Shown here: positions 1 to 8,717 of the stretch, one piece after another | Position numbering within the stretch: the first letter of the stretch is position 1 | How the letters are laid out: each line of letters begins with the position of its first letter | Translations under genes and position numbers: made by a program | Notes under the pieces: generated by a model | Database searches by the model: none | Seen by the model: only the letters and a program-made list of their open reading frames with translations | What the model was told of the DNA's origin: nothing | NCBI GenBank assembly: GCA_002709505.1 | Contig: PARB01000040.1 | Span: 1 to 36,884 of the forward strand | Origin: Paracoccaceae bacterium | Lineage (GTDB): Bacteria; Pseudomonadota; Alphaproteobacteria; Rhizobiales; Stappiaceae | Direction of reading: 5' to 3' | Length of the DNA: 36,884 bases

Positions 1-753
1 CAGCCGGGCGTGCGCTATTCGCTCGACGAGCCGCAAGCCTATGTCGATGCCAATGTGACCGGCTTTCTGACGATCCTGGAATGCGCCCGTCATTTCCCGG
101 TCGACCACGTCGTCTATGCCTCGACCTCCTCGGTCTACGGGCTCGACGAGGACATGCCGCTTTCGCCCCATCGCGGCGGCGATCATCCGATCTCGCTCTA
201 TGCGGCGACGAAGAAGGCCAATGAGGCGATGGCGCACAGCTATGCGCATCTCTTCCGCATCCCGCTCACGGGCCTGCGCTTCTTCACCGTCTACGGCCCT
301 TGGGCGCGGCCGGACATGGCGCTGTTCAAGTTCACCCGCGCGGTCTTGGCCGGCGAGCCACTCGACATCTACAACAACGGCCAGATGGTGCGCGACTTCA
401 CCTATGTGGACGACATCGTCGAGGGCATCCTGCGTATTGCCGACCGCCCGGCAACGCCCGATCCCGAATGGACCGGGAAGACGCCCGACCCGGCCACGAG
501 TTCCGCCCCCTACCGCATCTACAACATCGGCAATTCCGAGCCGGTGGAGCTGATGCGCTACGTCGAGGCGGTCGAAAAGGCCTGCGGCAAGAAGGCCATC
601 CGCAACTTCATGCCGCTGCAGCCCGGCGACGTGCTGAAGACCTGGGCCGATGTGGACGACCTGAGCCAGGCGACGGGGTTCCGTCCGAAGACGGCGGTCG
701 AAGACGGGGTGAAGGCCTTCGTCGACTGGTACCGCGACTTTTACAAGGTGTAA
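1..753 (+). CDS. UDP-glucuronate 4-epimerase, 3' part only (extended SDR family)
   Basis: The reading frame is open from the first base (first residues QPGVRYS), so the gene starts upstream of the window. About 250 C-terminal residues are present, and the family is usually near 335-340. The piece carries the SDR active site: a Ser-rich strand (ASTSSVYG) followed by Tyr and Lys in [11 protein letters not shown]. Downstream are the family signatures RFFTVYGPW and DFTYVDDIV. These match nucleotide-sugar epimerases that interconvert UDP-glucuronate and UDP-galacturonate for LPS, capsule or exopolysaccharide in the cytoplasm. The Rossmann NAD-binding GxxGxxG motif lies in the missing part. A GTG at position 10 could be mistaken for a start but lies inside the conserved region. 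UDP-glucose 4-epimerase is a less likely alternative. The family is sure, the exact substrate moderately so. Confidence 0.85.
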   Translation, partial: QPGVRYSLDEPQAYVDANVTGFLTILECARHFPVDHVVYASTSSVYGLDEDMPLSPHRGGDHPISLYAATKKANEAMAHSYAHLFRIPLTGLRFFTVYGPWARPDMALFKFTRAVLAGEPLDIYNNGQMVRDFTYVDDIVEGILRIADRPATPDPEWTGKTPDPATSSAPYRIYNIGNSEPVELMRYVEAVEKACGKKAIRNFMPLQPGDVLKTWADVDDLSQATGFRPKTAVEDGVKAFVDWYRDFYKV

Positions 754-820
754 GCCGCGCGCTGCCGACGCCTGTTTCGGTCCGGGGCCGTTTCCATGAC
801 CCGAGACTTTGGAGGTTTTC

Positions 821-1897
821 GTGAAAACACCTGCAGGCCGGCTCCGCATCGCGGTGCTCTTCGGCGGACGCTCCGCCGAACATGACGTGTCGGTGCTCTC
901 GGCAACGAATGTCATGCGCGCGCTCGACCCGCAAAAATATGAAGCCGTTCCGATCTATGTCACCCGGGCGGGCCAGTGGCTGCTGAGCCGCTATCAGGAC
1001 GGAGCACTGGCAAAGCCCTCACAAGGCACCGAGGTCGCGCTCCTGCCGGGCGGACAAGGCCGGATGCTGGCGGTGTCCGACGGGGCCACAGCGCATGAGG
1101 TGCCGCGCATCGACATCCTGTTTCCGGTGCTGCACGGCCTTCATGGCGAGGACGGAGCGGTTCAGGGCCTTTGCGAGGTGGCGCGCGTTCCGCTCGCAGG
1201 CTGCGGCGTGCTCGGATCCGCCACGGCGCTCGACAAGGACATCGCCAAGCGGCTGTTCAACGAGGCGGGCCTTCCCACCGCGCGCTCCGTCACGGTCCAT
1301 GTCACCGCCCCGCCGCCCTTCGCGGAGATCGAAGACCGGCTGGGTCTTCCGGTCTTCGTCAAGCCGGCGCGCCAGGGATCTTCGGTCGGGGTCAGCAAGG
1401 TCGCGAGTGAACAGGACTACCAGGCGGCGCTCGCCGAGGGATTCAAGCACGACCGCAAGCTCGTCGTCGAGGCGTTCGTCAAGGCCCGCGAGATCGAGTT
1501 CGCCATTCTGGAAAACCCGGACGGCGATCTCTTCGTCACCCGTCCGGGCGAAATCGTACCGGCGGAGCAGCACGGCTTCTACAGCTACGACGCCAAATAC
1601 ATCGATGCGGATGGCGCCGCGCTGAAGATCCCGGCCGAAATGCCGGAGGAGATGGAAAACCGGATGCGCGACATGGCGAAAGCGGCCTTTCGCGCGCTCG
1701 GCTGCGACGGCATGGCCCGGGCCGACTTCTTCGTCACCGACACGCAGGCCATCCTTGTCAACGAGCTCAACACCATCCCGGGCTTCACCGACATAAGCAT
1801 GTATTCCAAGGTCATGGCGGCGAGCGGCGTCGGCTATGCGGAGGTCATCGACCGGTTGGTGGCCCATGGACTGGCGCGCGCCGGGCGCAGCGGGTAA
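821..1897 (+). CDS. ddl: D-alanine--D-alanine ligase
   Basis: This ATP-grasp enzyme joins two D-alanines for the peptidoglycan stem peptide in the cytoplasm. The 358-residue protein opens with VLFGGRSAEHDVS, the typical Ddl N-terminus. It continues with an HGLHGEDGAVQG segment, the ATP-grasp loop PARQGSSVGVSK (around residue 185) and the C-terminal metal-binding NELNTIPGFT. The GTG at 821 is chosen because GGAGG sits five bases upstream; an in-frame TTG at 809 would overlap that ribosome site. The length and N-terminus resemble the longer DdlA-like branch rather than the roughly 305-residue DdlB form. The gene is not in a division/cell-wall (mur-fts) cluster, so it may be a second copy. It is co-directional with the epimerase and 67 bases after it. 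A hairpin spans its stop codon (1880-1909). Confidence 0.93.
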   Translation: MKTPAGRLRIAVLFGGRSAEHDVSVLSATNVMRALDPQKYEAVPIYVTRAGQWLLSRYQDGALAKPSQGTEVALLPGGQGRMLAVSDGATAHEVPRIDILFPVLHGLHGEDGAVQGLCEVARVPLAGCGVLGSATALDKDIAKRLFNEAGLPTARSVTVHVTAPPPFAEIEDRLGLPVFVKPARQGSSVGVSKVASEQDYQAALAEGFKHDRKLVVEAFVKAREIEFAILENPDGDLFVTRPGEIVPAEQHGFYSYDAKYIDADGAALKIPAEMPEEMENRMRDMAKAAFRALGCDGMARADFFVTDTQAILVNELNTIPGFTDISMYSKVMAASGVGYAEVIDRLVAHGLARAGRSG

Positions 1898-1909
1898 CCG
1901 GCGCCCGGC
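1880..1909. other. Hairpin across the ddl stop codon
   Basis: A perfect 9-bp inverted repeat (GCCGGGCGC at 1880-1888, GCGCCCGGC at 1901-1909) with a 12-base loop contains the ddl stop codon. It lies in the convergent gap between ddl and the minus-strand GFA gene. No T-run follows on either strand, so it is not a canonical intrinsic terminator. It may protect the 3' end or help end transcription. Confidence 0.4.
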
Positions 1910-1925
1910 ACCACGCGCCCCCCGT

Positions 1926-2333
1926 TCAGCCGGGAAGGCCGTCGAGGCGGGGCACGCTCTCAAGATCCTCGTCCCACGCCGCCCGGTTGGCGCAGCAGAT
2001 ATGCGCGGTCGGGCGCATGTCGAATGCGCTGTCGAGGCTCCCGGCCGGCACGACCAGAAGCGTGCCGTCCATCTGAAACCCCGGCAGCGCCGAGCCGCAA
2101 TCCGGGCAAAAGCTCTTTTCATGTCGGGTATCGGGAACCCGGTAGGTCTTCACCCGATCCGCGCCGCTCAGCCATTCGAGTGTGGCGGAGGAGGAAAACA
2201 GGTTCGCGGCATGGGCCGAACCGGTGTCCTTGCGACATCTGGCACAGTGGCACAGGAAGAACGCCTCGAAGGATCCGGTGATTTCGAATGTGACTGCGCC
2301 GCAGGCGCAGCCACCGGAAACGGGCTGGGTCAT
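1926..2333 (-). CDS. GFA/CENP-V family zinc-binding protein
   Basis: This 135-residue protein has the zinc-cysteine pattern of the glutathione-dependent formaldehyde-activating (GFA) family. CxC lies at residues 9 and 11, CxCxxC at 28, 30 and 33, and CxxC at 76 and 79, with the typical ending FCPDCGSAL. Family members bind zinc; only a few were linked to S-hydroxymethylglutathione formation, and that activity is disputed, so no substrate is assigned. The ATG at 2333 is chosen over one at 2345 because AGGA lies five bases upstream of it, whereas the upstream ATG has no visible ribosome site. It is convergent with ddl and lies downstream of the GlmU homologue on the same strand, 58 bases away, so the two could be cotranscribed. 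Confidence 0.85.
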   Translation of the reverse strand: MTQPVSGGCACGAVTFEITGSFEAFFLCHCARCRKDTGSAHAANLFSSSATLEWLSGADRVKTYRVPDTRHEKSFCPDCGSALPGFQMDGTLLVVPAGSLDSAFDMRPTAHICCANRAAWDEDLESVPRLDGLPG

Positions 2334-2391
2334 AATCGTCCTCATAACAGATTGTTCGAAAAAGGAGTGCTGGAGGGATCGCGCGCGGCGA

Positions 2392-3669
2392 TCAGCCCTT
2401 GGTCTTTTCGGCTTTGGCGCGGGCGAAACGGGCGCGCAGCTGCGCGCCGCGGCCTTCCTTCACCACCTGACGGGCGCGGCCGATCGCCAGGCCGTCATCC
2501 GGCACATCGGCCGTGATCACGCCGCCGGCTGCCAGATAGGCACCGTCACCGATGGACAGCGGCGCAACCAGCGTGGAATTCGACCCGACGAAGGCCCCCG
2601 CCCCGATGTCGGTGTGATGCTTGAGAAAGCCGTCGTAGTTGCAGGTGATCGTACCGGCGCCGATGTTAGCCTTCTCGCCGACGCGGGCATCGCCGATGTA
2701 GCTGAGATGATTGACCTTCGCGCCGGCCTCGACCGTCGCATTCTTGATCTCGACGAAATTGCCGATGTGGGCGGCGGAGCCAATCTCCGCACCGGGCCGC
2801 AGGCGGGCATAGGGGCCAACCGTCGCGTCCTGGCCGACACTTGCCGCCTCCAGATGGGAGAAGGCGCGGATGCGCGCGCCATCGGCGACCGTGACCCCCG
2901 GGCCGAACACCACATTCGGCTCGATCACCGCATCCTGCCCGAGTGTCGTATCGTGGGAGAAGAACACGGTATCGGGCGCGATCAACGTGGCGCCCGCCTC
3001 CATCGCCTCCGCCCGCATCGTGGCCTGAAAATGGGCTTCAACCGCCGCAAGGTCGGCCCGCGTCCCCACGCGCCGAACCTCCGCATCGCTTCCGATCTCG
3101 CTGACCACCGCCAGTCCAAGCGCCTGGACGGCGCGCGTCACATCCGAAAGATCGCCCGTCCCCAGGCCGGGCTCGGCATCGATCCGGGACAGGATTTCGG
3201 GGAACAGGGCTCCGGCGAGCGCCATGATCCCGCTGGGACGAACGTTTTCCGGCTGCCCCTCCCGCGATCCCAGCATTACGACATCAGCCCCCTCGCCCAG
3301 GCGCGACGACAGCCGCATCAGGGTCTCGCCCATGATGAACGGCCGGTCGCCAGGCAGGAGGAACACCTGATCGGGCACCTCGCCATGGGCGGCCAAGGCG
3401 GCGGCGAGTGCCTGTGCGCCTCCCTGTTCCTCCGTTTGAACATGACAGCTTGCGTCGGGCGCCCACCGGGCTACCTCCGCGGCGAGCCCCTCCATGTCCG
3501 GCCCGACGATCACCGCTGTCCGCTCGATCCCCGCGCTGGCGACACTTGCAAGGACATGCCCCACAAGCGACAGATTGCCGACCTCGTGAAGCGCCAACGG
3601 CCACTTCGAGGCCATGCGCGTACCGGGATCGGCCGCAAGAACGATGGCAAGACGGGAACGGGATGACAT
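2392..3669 (-). CDS. GlmU homologue with degenerate uridylyltransferase domain and intact acetyltransferase domain
   Basis: GlmU normally acetylates glucosamine-1-P and then transfers UMP from UTP to give UDP-GlcNAc. The C-terminal left-handed beta-helix half is well preserved: ARLRPG (Arg291), IKN (Lys309), HLSYIGD (His321, Tyr324), CNYDG (Asn344), Lys350, GSNS and the hexapeptide repeats. The N-terminal half is not. The nucleotide loop reads LAADPGTRM, losing the second Gly of LAAGxGTRM. The PKxLH lysine is Leu25. The LGTAHA segment is replaced around residues 82-90. The stretch holding YGR, the catalytic Glu and the NxGI Asn is largely deleted between residues 134 and 147 (PSGIM remains), and VNDR reads VGTR. 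At 425 residues it is about 25 short of usual. The ATG at 3669 follows GAGGG by five bases. It probably acts only as an acetyltransferase. It is not next to glmS, so a standard glmU likely exists elsewhere. Confidence 0.88.
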   Translation of the reverse strand: MSSRSRLAIVLAADPGTRMASKWPLALHEVGNLSLVGHVLASVASAGIERTAVIVGPDMEGLAAEVARWAPDASCHVQTEEQGGAQALAAALAAHGEVPDQVFLLPGDRPFIMGETLMRLSSRLGEGADVVMLGSREGQPENVRPSGIMALAGALFPEILSRIDAEPGLGTGDLSDVTRAVQALGLAVVSEIGSDAEVRRVGTRADLAAVEAHFQATMRAEAMEAGATLIAPDTVFFSHDTTLGQDAVIEPNVVFGPGVTVADGARIRAFSHLEAASVGQDATVGPYARLRPGAEIGSAAHIGNFVEIKNATVEAGAKVNHLSYIGDARVGEKANIGAGTITCNYDGFLKHHTDIGAGAFVGSNSTLVAPLSIGDGAYLAAGGVITADVPDDGLAIGRARQVVKEGRGAQLRARFARAKAEKTKG

Positions 3670-3889
3670 GGAAACCCTCGGTGTCGGAAATGAATGGCTT
3701 TGGCTGAAGTCATCCTTCGCCACGGGCGTCGCGTCAAGCACCGGACCAAAGGCACGCGCGATTTGGGCCCATCGGAACAGGCCCCCGCACAGCAGGCATC
3801 GACCTTGAACCCCGACGCAAAAGCGGGTCTATGTTTGCATCAGGCATTGCAGTGCCACCGCGTCCCTCCCGCCGTCAGTCCGAGAGCCC

Positions 3890-4876
3890 ATGTCCGCCCC
3901 AACCTCACATCCGCCGCGCGCCTTGCCAAGGCTCGCCTATTTCCCCGTCACCTTCTTCGCCGTCGTCATGGGACTGGCGGGGCTGGCGCTCGCCACGCAC
4001 CGGGTGGAGCTCTGGCTGGGGGCCGGGTCGCACATCAGCATCGGCCTGATCGCGCTGACCGCTCTGGTGTTCTGCACCATCGCGGCGCTGTTCGTGCACA
4101 AGGGCCTGCGCCATCCGGCGGAACTGCGCGCGGAATGGAATCACCCGGTCCGGATCGCCTTCTTCCCGGCGATCACCATCGGTGCCCTCCTGATCGCCGC
4201 CGGACTGCTTCCGGTCAGTGAAACGCTCGCCCGCGCGATCTGGATTCCGGCAGCTGTCGCCCATCTCGTGGTGACCCTCGGCGTGGTGTCAGCCTGGATC
4301 AGCCATCGCACCTTTGAACAGGCGCATCTGACCCCGGCCTGGTTCATTCCCGCCGTTGGCAACGTTCTGGTGCCGGTTGCAGGCGTCCGGCTCGGTTATC
4401 TCGAGGTGTCGTGGTTCTTCTTTTCGGTCGGAATGCTGTTCTGGCTTGTGTTTCTGACGCTGGTGTTCAACCGGCTCATCTTCCACAATCCGCTGCCCGA
4501 ACGCCTGCTGCCGACGCTGGTGATCCTGATCGCTCCGCCGTCGGCCGGCTTTGTCGCCTGGTATCAGATCAACGGCGGCGAGATCGATGCCGTGGCCCGG
4601 CTGCTGTACTACTGCGGACTGATGTTCGTGCTGATCACGCTGACGCAAGTCGGGAAACTTCTGCGCTTGCCCTTCGCCATGTCGTGGTGGGCCTATTCCT
4701 TCCCGGTCGCCGCCTTCACCATCGCCTCCTCGCTCTTCGCCGAGAAGACCGGTCACGGCTTCCAGCAGGTCGTCATGCTGGTGTCCTACGTCGTGCTCCT
4801 GGGGGTGATCGCACTCCTCGTGCTCAAGACCGCAGGCGCGATCCGGCGGGACGAAATCTGCCAGCCGGAAGGATGA
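3890..4876 (+). CDS. TDT/SLAC1-type membrane transporter (TehA-like)
   Basis: This 328-residue, very hydrophobic protein has about ten predicted membrane segments, starting at LAYFPVTFFAVVMGLAGLA and ending with a long helix near residues 295-315. The opening FPVTFFAVVMG..GLA and the regularly paired helices are typical of the tellurite-resistance/dicarboxylate transporter (TDT) family, which includes TehA and plant SLAC1 anion channels. It should sit in the inner membrane and pass anions; the substrate cannot be read from sequence, and a tellurite role is not implied. The ATG at 3890 gives MSAPTSHPP and is preceded only by a weak GAGAG. It is divergent from the GlmU homologue with a 220-base gap in which I see no further gene. 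It converges with the PNPOx-like gene, leaving only seven bases between the stops. Confidence 0.85.
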   Translation: MSAPTSHPPRALPRLAYFPVTFFAVVMGLAGLALATHRVELWLGAGSHISIGLIALTALVFCTIAALFVHKGLRHPAELRAEWNHPVRIAFFPAITIGALLIAAGLLPVSETLARAIWIPAAVAHLVVTLGVVSAWISHRTFEQAHLTPAWFIPAVGNVLVPVAGVRLGYLEVSWFFFSVGMLFWLVFLTLVFNRLIFHNPLPERLLPTLVILIAPPSAGFVAWYQINGGEIDAVARLLYYCGLMFVLITLTQVGKLLRLPFAMSWWAYSFPVAAFTIASSLFAEKTGHGFQQVVMLVSYVVLLGVIALLVLKTAGAIRRDEICQPEG

Positions 4877-4883
4877 CGGCCCC

Positions 4884-5495
4884 TCACCACAGGGTCTTGC
4901 GCGCCCGTTCCGGCCAGTCCGCGTCATAGGCCGGGCCGCCTTCGCGCGCATTGCTCACCTCGGAGAGGATCTCGCCGGGCGTCGGAAGACCGGCCGGATC
5001 GCGACGCGCATCCGGCTCCCACAGCCGGGAGCGGACGATGGCGCGCGCGCACTGGAAATAGACCCGTTCCACATCCACAAGAATGACGGACCGCGGTGCT
5101 TTCCCCTCGACCGCGAAGGAGGCGAGCAGATCGGGGTCGACGCTGATATGCGCCCGCCCGTTGACCCGCAAGGTGGTGCCGCTGCCGGGGATCAGGAAAA
5201 GAAGCGCGACGCGCGGATCGCGCACGATGTTGCGCAGTGAATCGATACGGTTGTTACCGCGCCGGTCCGGGATCGACAGGCGCCGGGGTGTGTCGATGCG
5301 AACGACCGCTCCCGCATCGCCGCGCGGCGAGCAGTCGAGCCCCTCCGGCCCGCTGGTGGCCAGCGCGACAAAGGGCGACGCTTCGATCAGCCGGGCATAG
5401 GCCGCGTTGATATGGTCGAGCTCCTTGACCGTCGAGGCCGCCGCCGGCGTGCCATAGATCGCCTCAAGCCGGTCGATGCTGTCTATTGTCGTCAT
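4884..5495 (-). CDS. Pyridoxamine 5'-phosphate oxidase family FMN-binding protein
   Basis: This 203-residue protein has the split-barrel flavin-binding fold of the PNPOx-like superfamily. Residues around 40-110 read PFVALATSGPEGLDCSPRGD, then IPDRRGNNRIDSLRNI, then DPRVALLFLIPG, which is the FMN-binding core. A second half (GRAHIS, ARAIVRSRLW) is characteristic of the subgroup annotated near MSMEG_1061. Such proteins are soluble and reduce or bind various substrates; pyridoxal synthesis is not implied because the PdxH substrate residues are not evident. The ATG at 5495 is preferred to an in-frame TTG two codons upstream (5501); GGGA lies seven bases before it. The gene is apparently monocistronic and lies downstream of the ABC importer operon on the same strand, across an 88-base gap. 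Confidence 0.82.
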   Translation of the reverse strand: MTTIDSIDRLEAIYGTPAAASTVKELDHINAAYARLIEASPFVALATSGPEGLDCSPRGDAGAVVRIDTPRRLSIPDRRGNNRIDSLRNIVRDPRVALLFLIPGSGTTLRVNGRAHISVDPDLLASFAVEGKAPRSVILVDVERVYFQCARAIVRSRLWEPDARRDPAGLPTPGEILSEVSNAREGGPAYDADWPERARKTLW

Positions 5496-5583
5496 TGTCA
5501 AGTCCCGGTTGTCCTGTCAGCGGGTCCATCGCGCCTGCCCCCGGTCGACCTATAAGCGATCCCGGCGGGCCGGGCGAGCGATG

Positions 5584-7665
5584 TCACTCGGCCGCCTGCG
5601 CGGCCTTCGCCTTGATCACCGGCTCCATTTTCTCCAGCTCCGCCATCTCGAGATGGCAAAGGATCTTGTGCCCGCTCTCGAACGTTCGCAGGGGCGGCGC
5701 ATCCGTGTCGCAAACGCCCGCAATCATATAGGCGCAGCGCGTGGAGAACGGGCAGCCCTTCGGCGGATTGGCCGGCGACGGGATCTCGCCCTTGAGCACA
5801 ATGTGGCGCTTTTCCACACGGGTATCGGCGATCGGCACGGCGGCCAGCAGCGCTTCCGTATAGGGATGATACGGCGGCGCGAAGATCTCCTCCGTCGTCC
5901 CCTGCTCCATGATCTGCCCGAGATACATCACCACGATCCGGTCGGCGAGATAGCGCACGACCGAAAGATCGTGGCTGATGAACAGCATGGTCGTGCGGTT
6001 TTCCCGCTGGATGTCCATCAGCAGCTCGGTGACGGCGGCCTGGACGGAGACATCGAGCGCCGAGACCGGCTCGTCGGCGATCACGACACTGGGGTTGCCG
6101 GCAAAGGCGCGGGCAATGCCCACGCGCTGCTTCTGCCCGCCGGAGAGCTGGCGCGGCTTGCGCTTGGCGAAATCGCGCGGCAGCTTCACCGTGTCGAGCA
6201 GCCGGTAGATAATCTCCTCGACCTCCTCGTCGGTTCTTGCGACGCCGAACTTGCGGATCACGCGACCGATCTGGCTGCCGATCGTATGCGACGGGTTGAG
6301 CGTGTCGAACGGGTTCTGGAACACCATCTGCAGCTTGGAGATCGTCTCGCTGTCGCGCTTGTCGACCGGAAGGTCGCCCAGTTCGACATTGCCCAGCATC
6401 ACCTTGCCGTCGGTCGCATCCTCCAGCCCCATCAGCACCTTGGCGAAAGTCGACTTGCCGCAGCCGGACTCCCCGACAATGGCGACGGTCTCGGCCTCAC
6501 GGGCGGTGAAGGTCAGCTTTTCGTTCGCCTTCACCGTCCGCGGCGGGCCGCTCATGAAGGCAAGGCCGCCATCGTCGATGGTATAGTGCTTGGTCATCTC
6601 CTCGACGGACAGCACGACGTCGCCGGCGGGAACCGGCTCTCTGGCCTCGCCCTTGGGCAGGTCCCGGTCCCAGTCGATGTCCTCGAACCGCTCGCACCGC
6701 ACCTTGTGATCGTCGTCGCCGGGAACGGGTCGCATCTTCAACCGGCCGGCATCGCAGGTGCCGGTGCGAAAGAAGCTGCAGCGCGGCCCGAAATTGCAGC
6801 CCTTGGGGCGCTCGTGCGGCAGCGGAAGCTGGCCCGGTATGGCGACCAGCGGCTGCGCGTTCTTGTCGGCGCCCGGCAGCGGGATCGAGCCGAACAGCCC
6901 GCGCGTGTATGGGTGGCGCATCTCGTCGAAGACATCGTGGATGTCGCCGACCTCGACCGCTTCGCCGGAATACATCACCGTCAGCCGGTCGCAGGTCTCC
7001 AGGATCAGGCCGAGATTGTGCGAGATGTAGATCATCGAGGTGCCGAGTTCTTCGGAAATCTCGTTGATCAGATCGACGATACCGGCCTCGACCGTGACGT
7101 CGAGCGCGGTGGTCGGCTCGTCCAGCAACAGCAGGCGCGGGTTCGACAGCAGCGCCATGGCGATCACCACCCGTTGCTGCTGGCCGCCGGAGATCTGGTG
7201 CGGATAGGCCTTCAGGATGCGTTCCGGGTCGGGCAACCGCACCTTTGCGAGCATCTCGGCCGCACGTGCCATCGCCTCGTCCTGCGAAATGCCGTCGTGA
7301 TAGATCGGCACTTCGGCGAGTTGCTCGCCGATCAGCATCGACGGATTGAGCGAGGCCATCGGCTCCTGATAGACCATCGCGATCTTGGAGCCGCGAATAT
7401 GCCGCAGCTCTTCCGCGCTCATGGTGCGCATGTCGCGCCCCTCGAACAGGATCTCGCCGCCGACGATGGCGCCGTTCTTGCCCATGTATTGCATGATCGC
7501 CAGCGCGACGGTCGACTTGCCGCAGCCGGACTCGCCGACGATGCCATGGGCCTCGCCCGGCATCAGTTTGAGGTTGAAGTCGACCACGGCCGGGATCTCG
7601 CCGGCGCGGGTGTAATAGGAAATGCACAGGTTCCGGCACTCCAGAACCGGGGTCTGGTCGCTCAT
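5584..7665 (-). CDS. Oligopeptide/dipeptide-type ABC importer, two fused ATPase domains (DppD-DppF type)
   Basis: This 693-residue protein carries two complete nucleotide-binding domains. The first has Walker [10 protein letters not shown] at residues 44-52, signature ISGGQQQR near 158-165, Walker B LLLLDEP near 178-184 and the switch histidine in YISHNL. The second has Walker [10 protein letters not shown] near 398-406, signature LSGGQKQR near 507-514, VVIADEP and FISHDL. Each domain ends with a Cys-containing oligopeptide-transporter extension (GCNFGPRC and GCPFSTRC with later Cys). Both ATPase sites look active. It energises import by the two permeases encoded just upstream. The ATG at 7665 follows AGGAAGGGA and lies 13 bases after the previous gene. 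Fusion of the normally separate D and F subunits is a known variant. The peptide-family fold is certain; the actual ligand (peptide, nickel, sugar or other) is not. Confidence 0.93.
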   Translation of the reverse strand: MSDQTPVLECRNLCISYYTRAGEIPAVVDFNLKLMPGEAHGIVGESGCGKSTVALAIMQYMGKNGAIVGGEILFEGRDMRTMSAEELRHIRGSKIAMVYQEPMASLNPSMLIGEQLAEVPIYHDGISQDEAMARAAEMLAKVRLPDPERILKAYPHQISGGQQQRVVIAMALLSNPRLLLLDEPTTALDVTVEAGIVDLINEISEELGTSMIYISHNLGLILETCDRLTVMYSGEAVEVGDIHDVFDEMRHPYTRGLFGSIPLPGADKNAQPLVAIPGQLPLPHERPKGCNFGPRCSFFRTGTCDAGRLKMRPVPGDDDHKVRCERFEDIDWDRDLPKGEAREPVPAGDVVLSVEEMTKHYTIDDGGLAFMSGPPRTVKANEKLTFTAREAETVAIVGESGCGKSTFAKVLMGLEDATDGKVMLGNVELGDLPVDKRDSETISKLQMVFQNPFDTLNPSHTIGSQIGRVIRKFGVARTDEEVEEIIYRLLDTVKLPRDFAKRKPRQLSGGQKQRVGIARAFAGNPSVVIADEPVSALDVSVQAAVTELLMDIQRENRTTMLFISHDLSVVRYLADRIVVMYLGQIMEQGTTEEIFAPPYHPYTEALLAAVPIADTRVEKRHIVLKGEIPSPANPPKGCPFSTRCAYMIAGVCDTDAPPLRTFESGHKILCHLEMAELEKMEPVIKAKAAQAAE

Positions 7666-7678
7666 GACGGTCCCTTCC

Positions 7679-8698
7679 TCAGTCGCGCAGGCTCATTTCC
7701 CGAAGGCCGTCAGCCATCAGGTTGAAGCCCAGAATGAGGCTCGAGACCGCGAGCGCGGGCACGAGCAGCATGTAGGAGAATTTCCACAGCATCGCCGTCT
7801 TGGCGCTTTCGCGGATCATCAGTCCCCAGTCGGGATCGGGCGGCTGAAGTCCGAGCCCCAGGAACGTCAGCGTCGTGATGGCGACGGTGGTGTAGCCAAG
7901 GCGCAGGCAGGCATCGACGATGATCGGCCCGCGCACGTTGGGCAGGAGCTCGAAGATCATGATGTAGAGCGGATGCTCGCCGCGCGTCTGCGCCGCGAAC
8001 ACATAGTCGCGCGTCTTGATGTCGAGCGCGAGGCCGCGAACGATGCGCATGATCGCCGGCGCCGAGGCGAAGGTGACCGCGACCACGATGTTGAACCCCG
8101 ACGGTCCGAGGTAGTTCAGGATCACGATGAAGAGCACCATCACGGGGAAGGACAGCAACACATTGGCGAAGAAGGAGATCACCTCGTCCCACCAGCCTGA
8201 GAGATAGCCCGAGATCAGGCCGAACAGCGCCCCCACGACATAGGCGACCATCGTGGCGCTGACGCCCCAGACAATCACCCGCTGGCACCCCCAAATGACG
8301 CGCGAGAGCATGTCGCGGCCCTTGAAGTCGGTGCCGAGCCAGAAGAACACGTCGCGTTTTTCGGAGAACGGCGTGACGAAGGGCGCGATCGGCTTGTTGG
8401 GGTCGAGCAACGGCAGATAGGGCGCGGAGACCGCTGCAAGCAGCCAGAAGAAGACGAGGCTCAAGCCGATCACCGCGACCCAGCTTTCGCGAAAGGCCCG
8501 AACGCCAAGCACATAGAGCAACACGGTTGCCGGCACGGCCGGAAGCAGCACCGTGTCGGCATAGCCGTCCATCCGGCCGCCGAACATCACATAGGCAGTC
8601 AGCGGCACCCACATCAGGAGCGCCAGCGCGATCAGCGGCTTCGGGCGCGAAAGGCGGTCGAGGACGGACGGGCCGGCATCGATTTCGGTCACAGCCAT
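7679..8698 (-). CDS. ABC importer permease, DppC/OppC type
   Basis: This 339-residue inner-membrane permease belongs to the BPD_transp_1 family. The family hallmark is visible in the second half, where helices flank an AAQTRGEHPLYIMIFELLPN segment, the EAA-like loop that docks on the ATPase. The N-terminal cytoplasmic part (MAVTEIDAG) leads into the OppC-type N-terminal helix. It also has FFWLGTDFKGRDMLSRVIWG, a conserved DppC feature. The ATG at 8698 is selected because homology begins there and GGGAGA lies upstream; a longer open frame upstream runs over the end of the preceding permease gene. It sits 19 bases after that permease and 13 before the ATPase gene, so all are one operon. Confidence 0.92.
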   Translation of the reverse strand: MAVTEIDAGPSVLDRLSRPKPLIALALLMWVPLTAYVMFGGRMDGYADTVLLPAVPATVLLYVLGVRAFRESWVAVIGLSLVFFWLLAAVSAPYLPLLDPNKPIAPFVTPFSEKRDVFFWLGTDFKGRDMLSRVIWGCQRVIVWGVSATMVAYVVGALFGLISGYLSGWWDEVISFFANVLLSFPVMVLFIVILNYLGPSGFNIVVAVTFASAPAIMRIVRGLALDIKTRDYVFAAQTRGEHPLYIMIFELLPNVRGPIIVDACLRLGYTTVAITTLTFLGLGLQPPDPDWGLMIRESAKTAMLWKFSYMLLVPALAVSSLILGFNLMADGLREMSLRD

Positions 8699-8717
8699 AA
8701 CGGTTTGTCTCCCGGCC

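Noticed and set aside
2334..2391. GATCGC-N5-GCGATC at the glmU-homologue stop as a terminator
   Set aside because: The stem is only 6 bp and the nearest T-run on the minus strand is about a dozen bases away.
5476..7725. A 749-codon open frame on the plus strand opposite the fused ATPase gene
   Set aside because: It is antisense to a gene with two full sets of ATPase motifs, is rich in His/Asp/Arg as expected of a mirrored GC-rich frame, and shows no domain.
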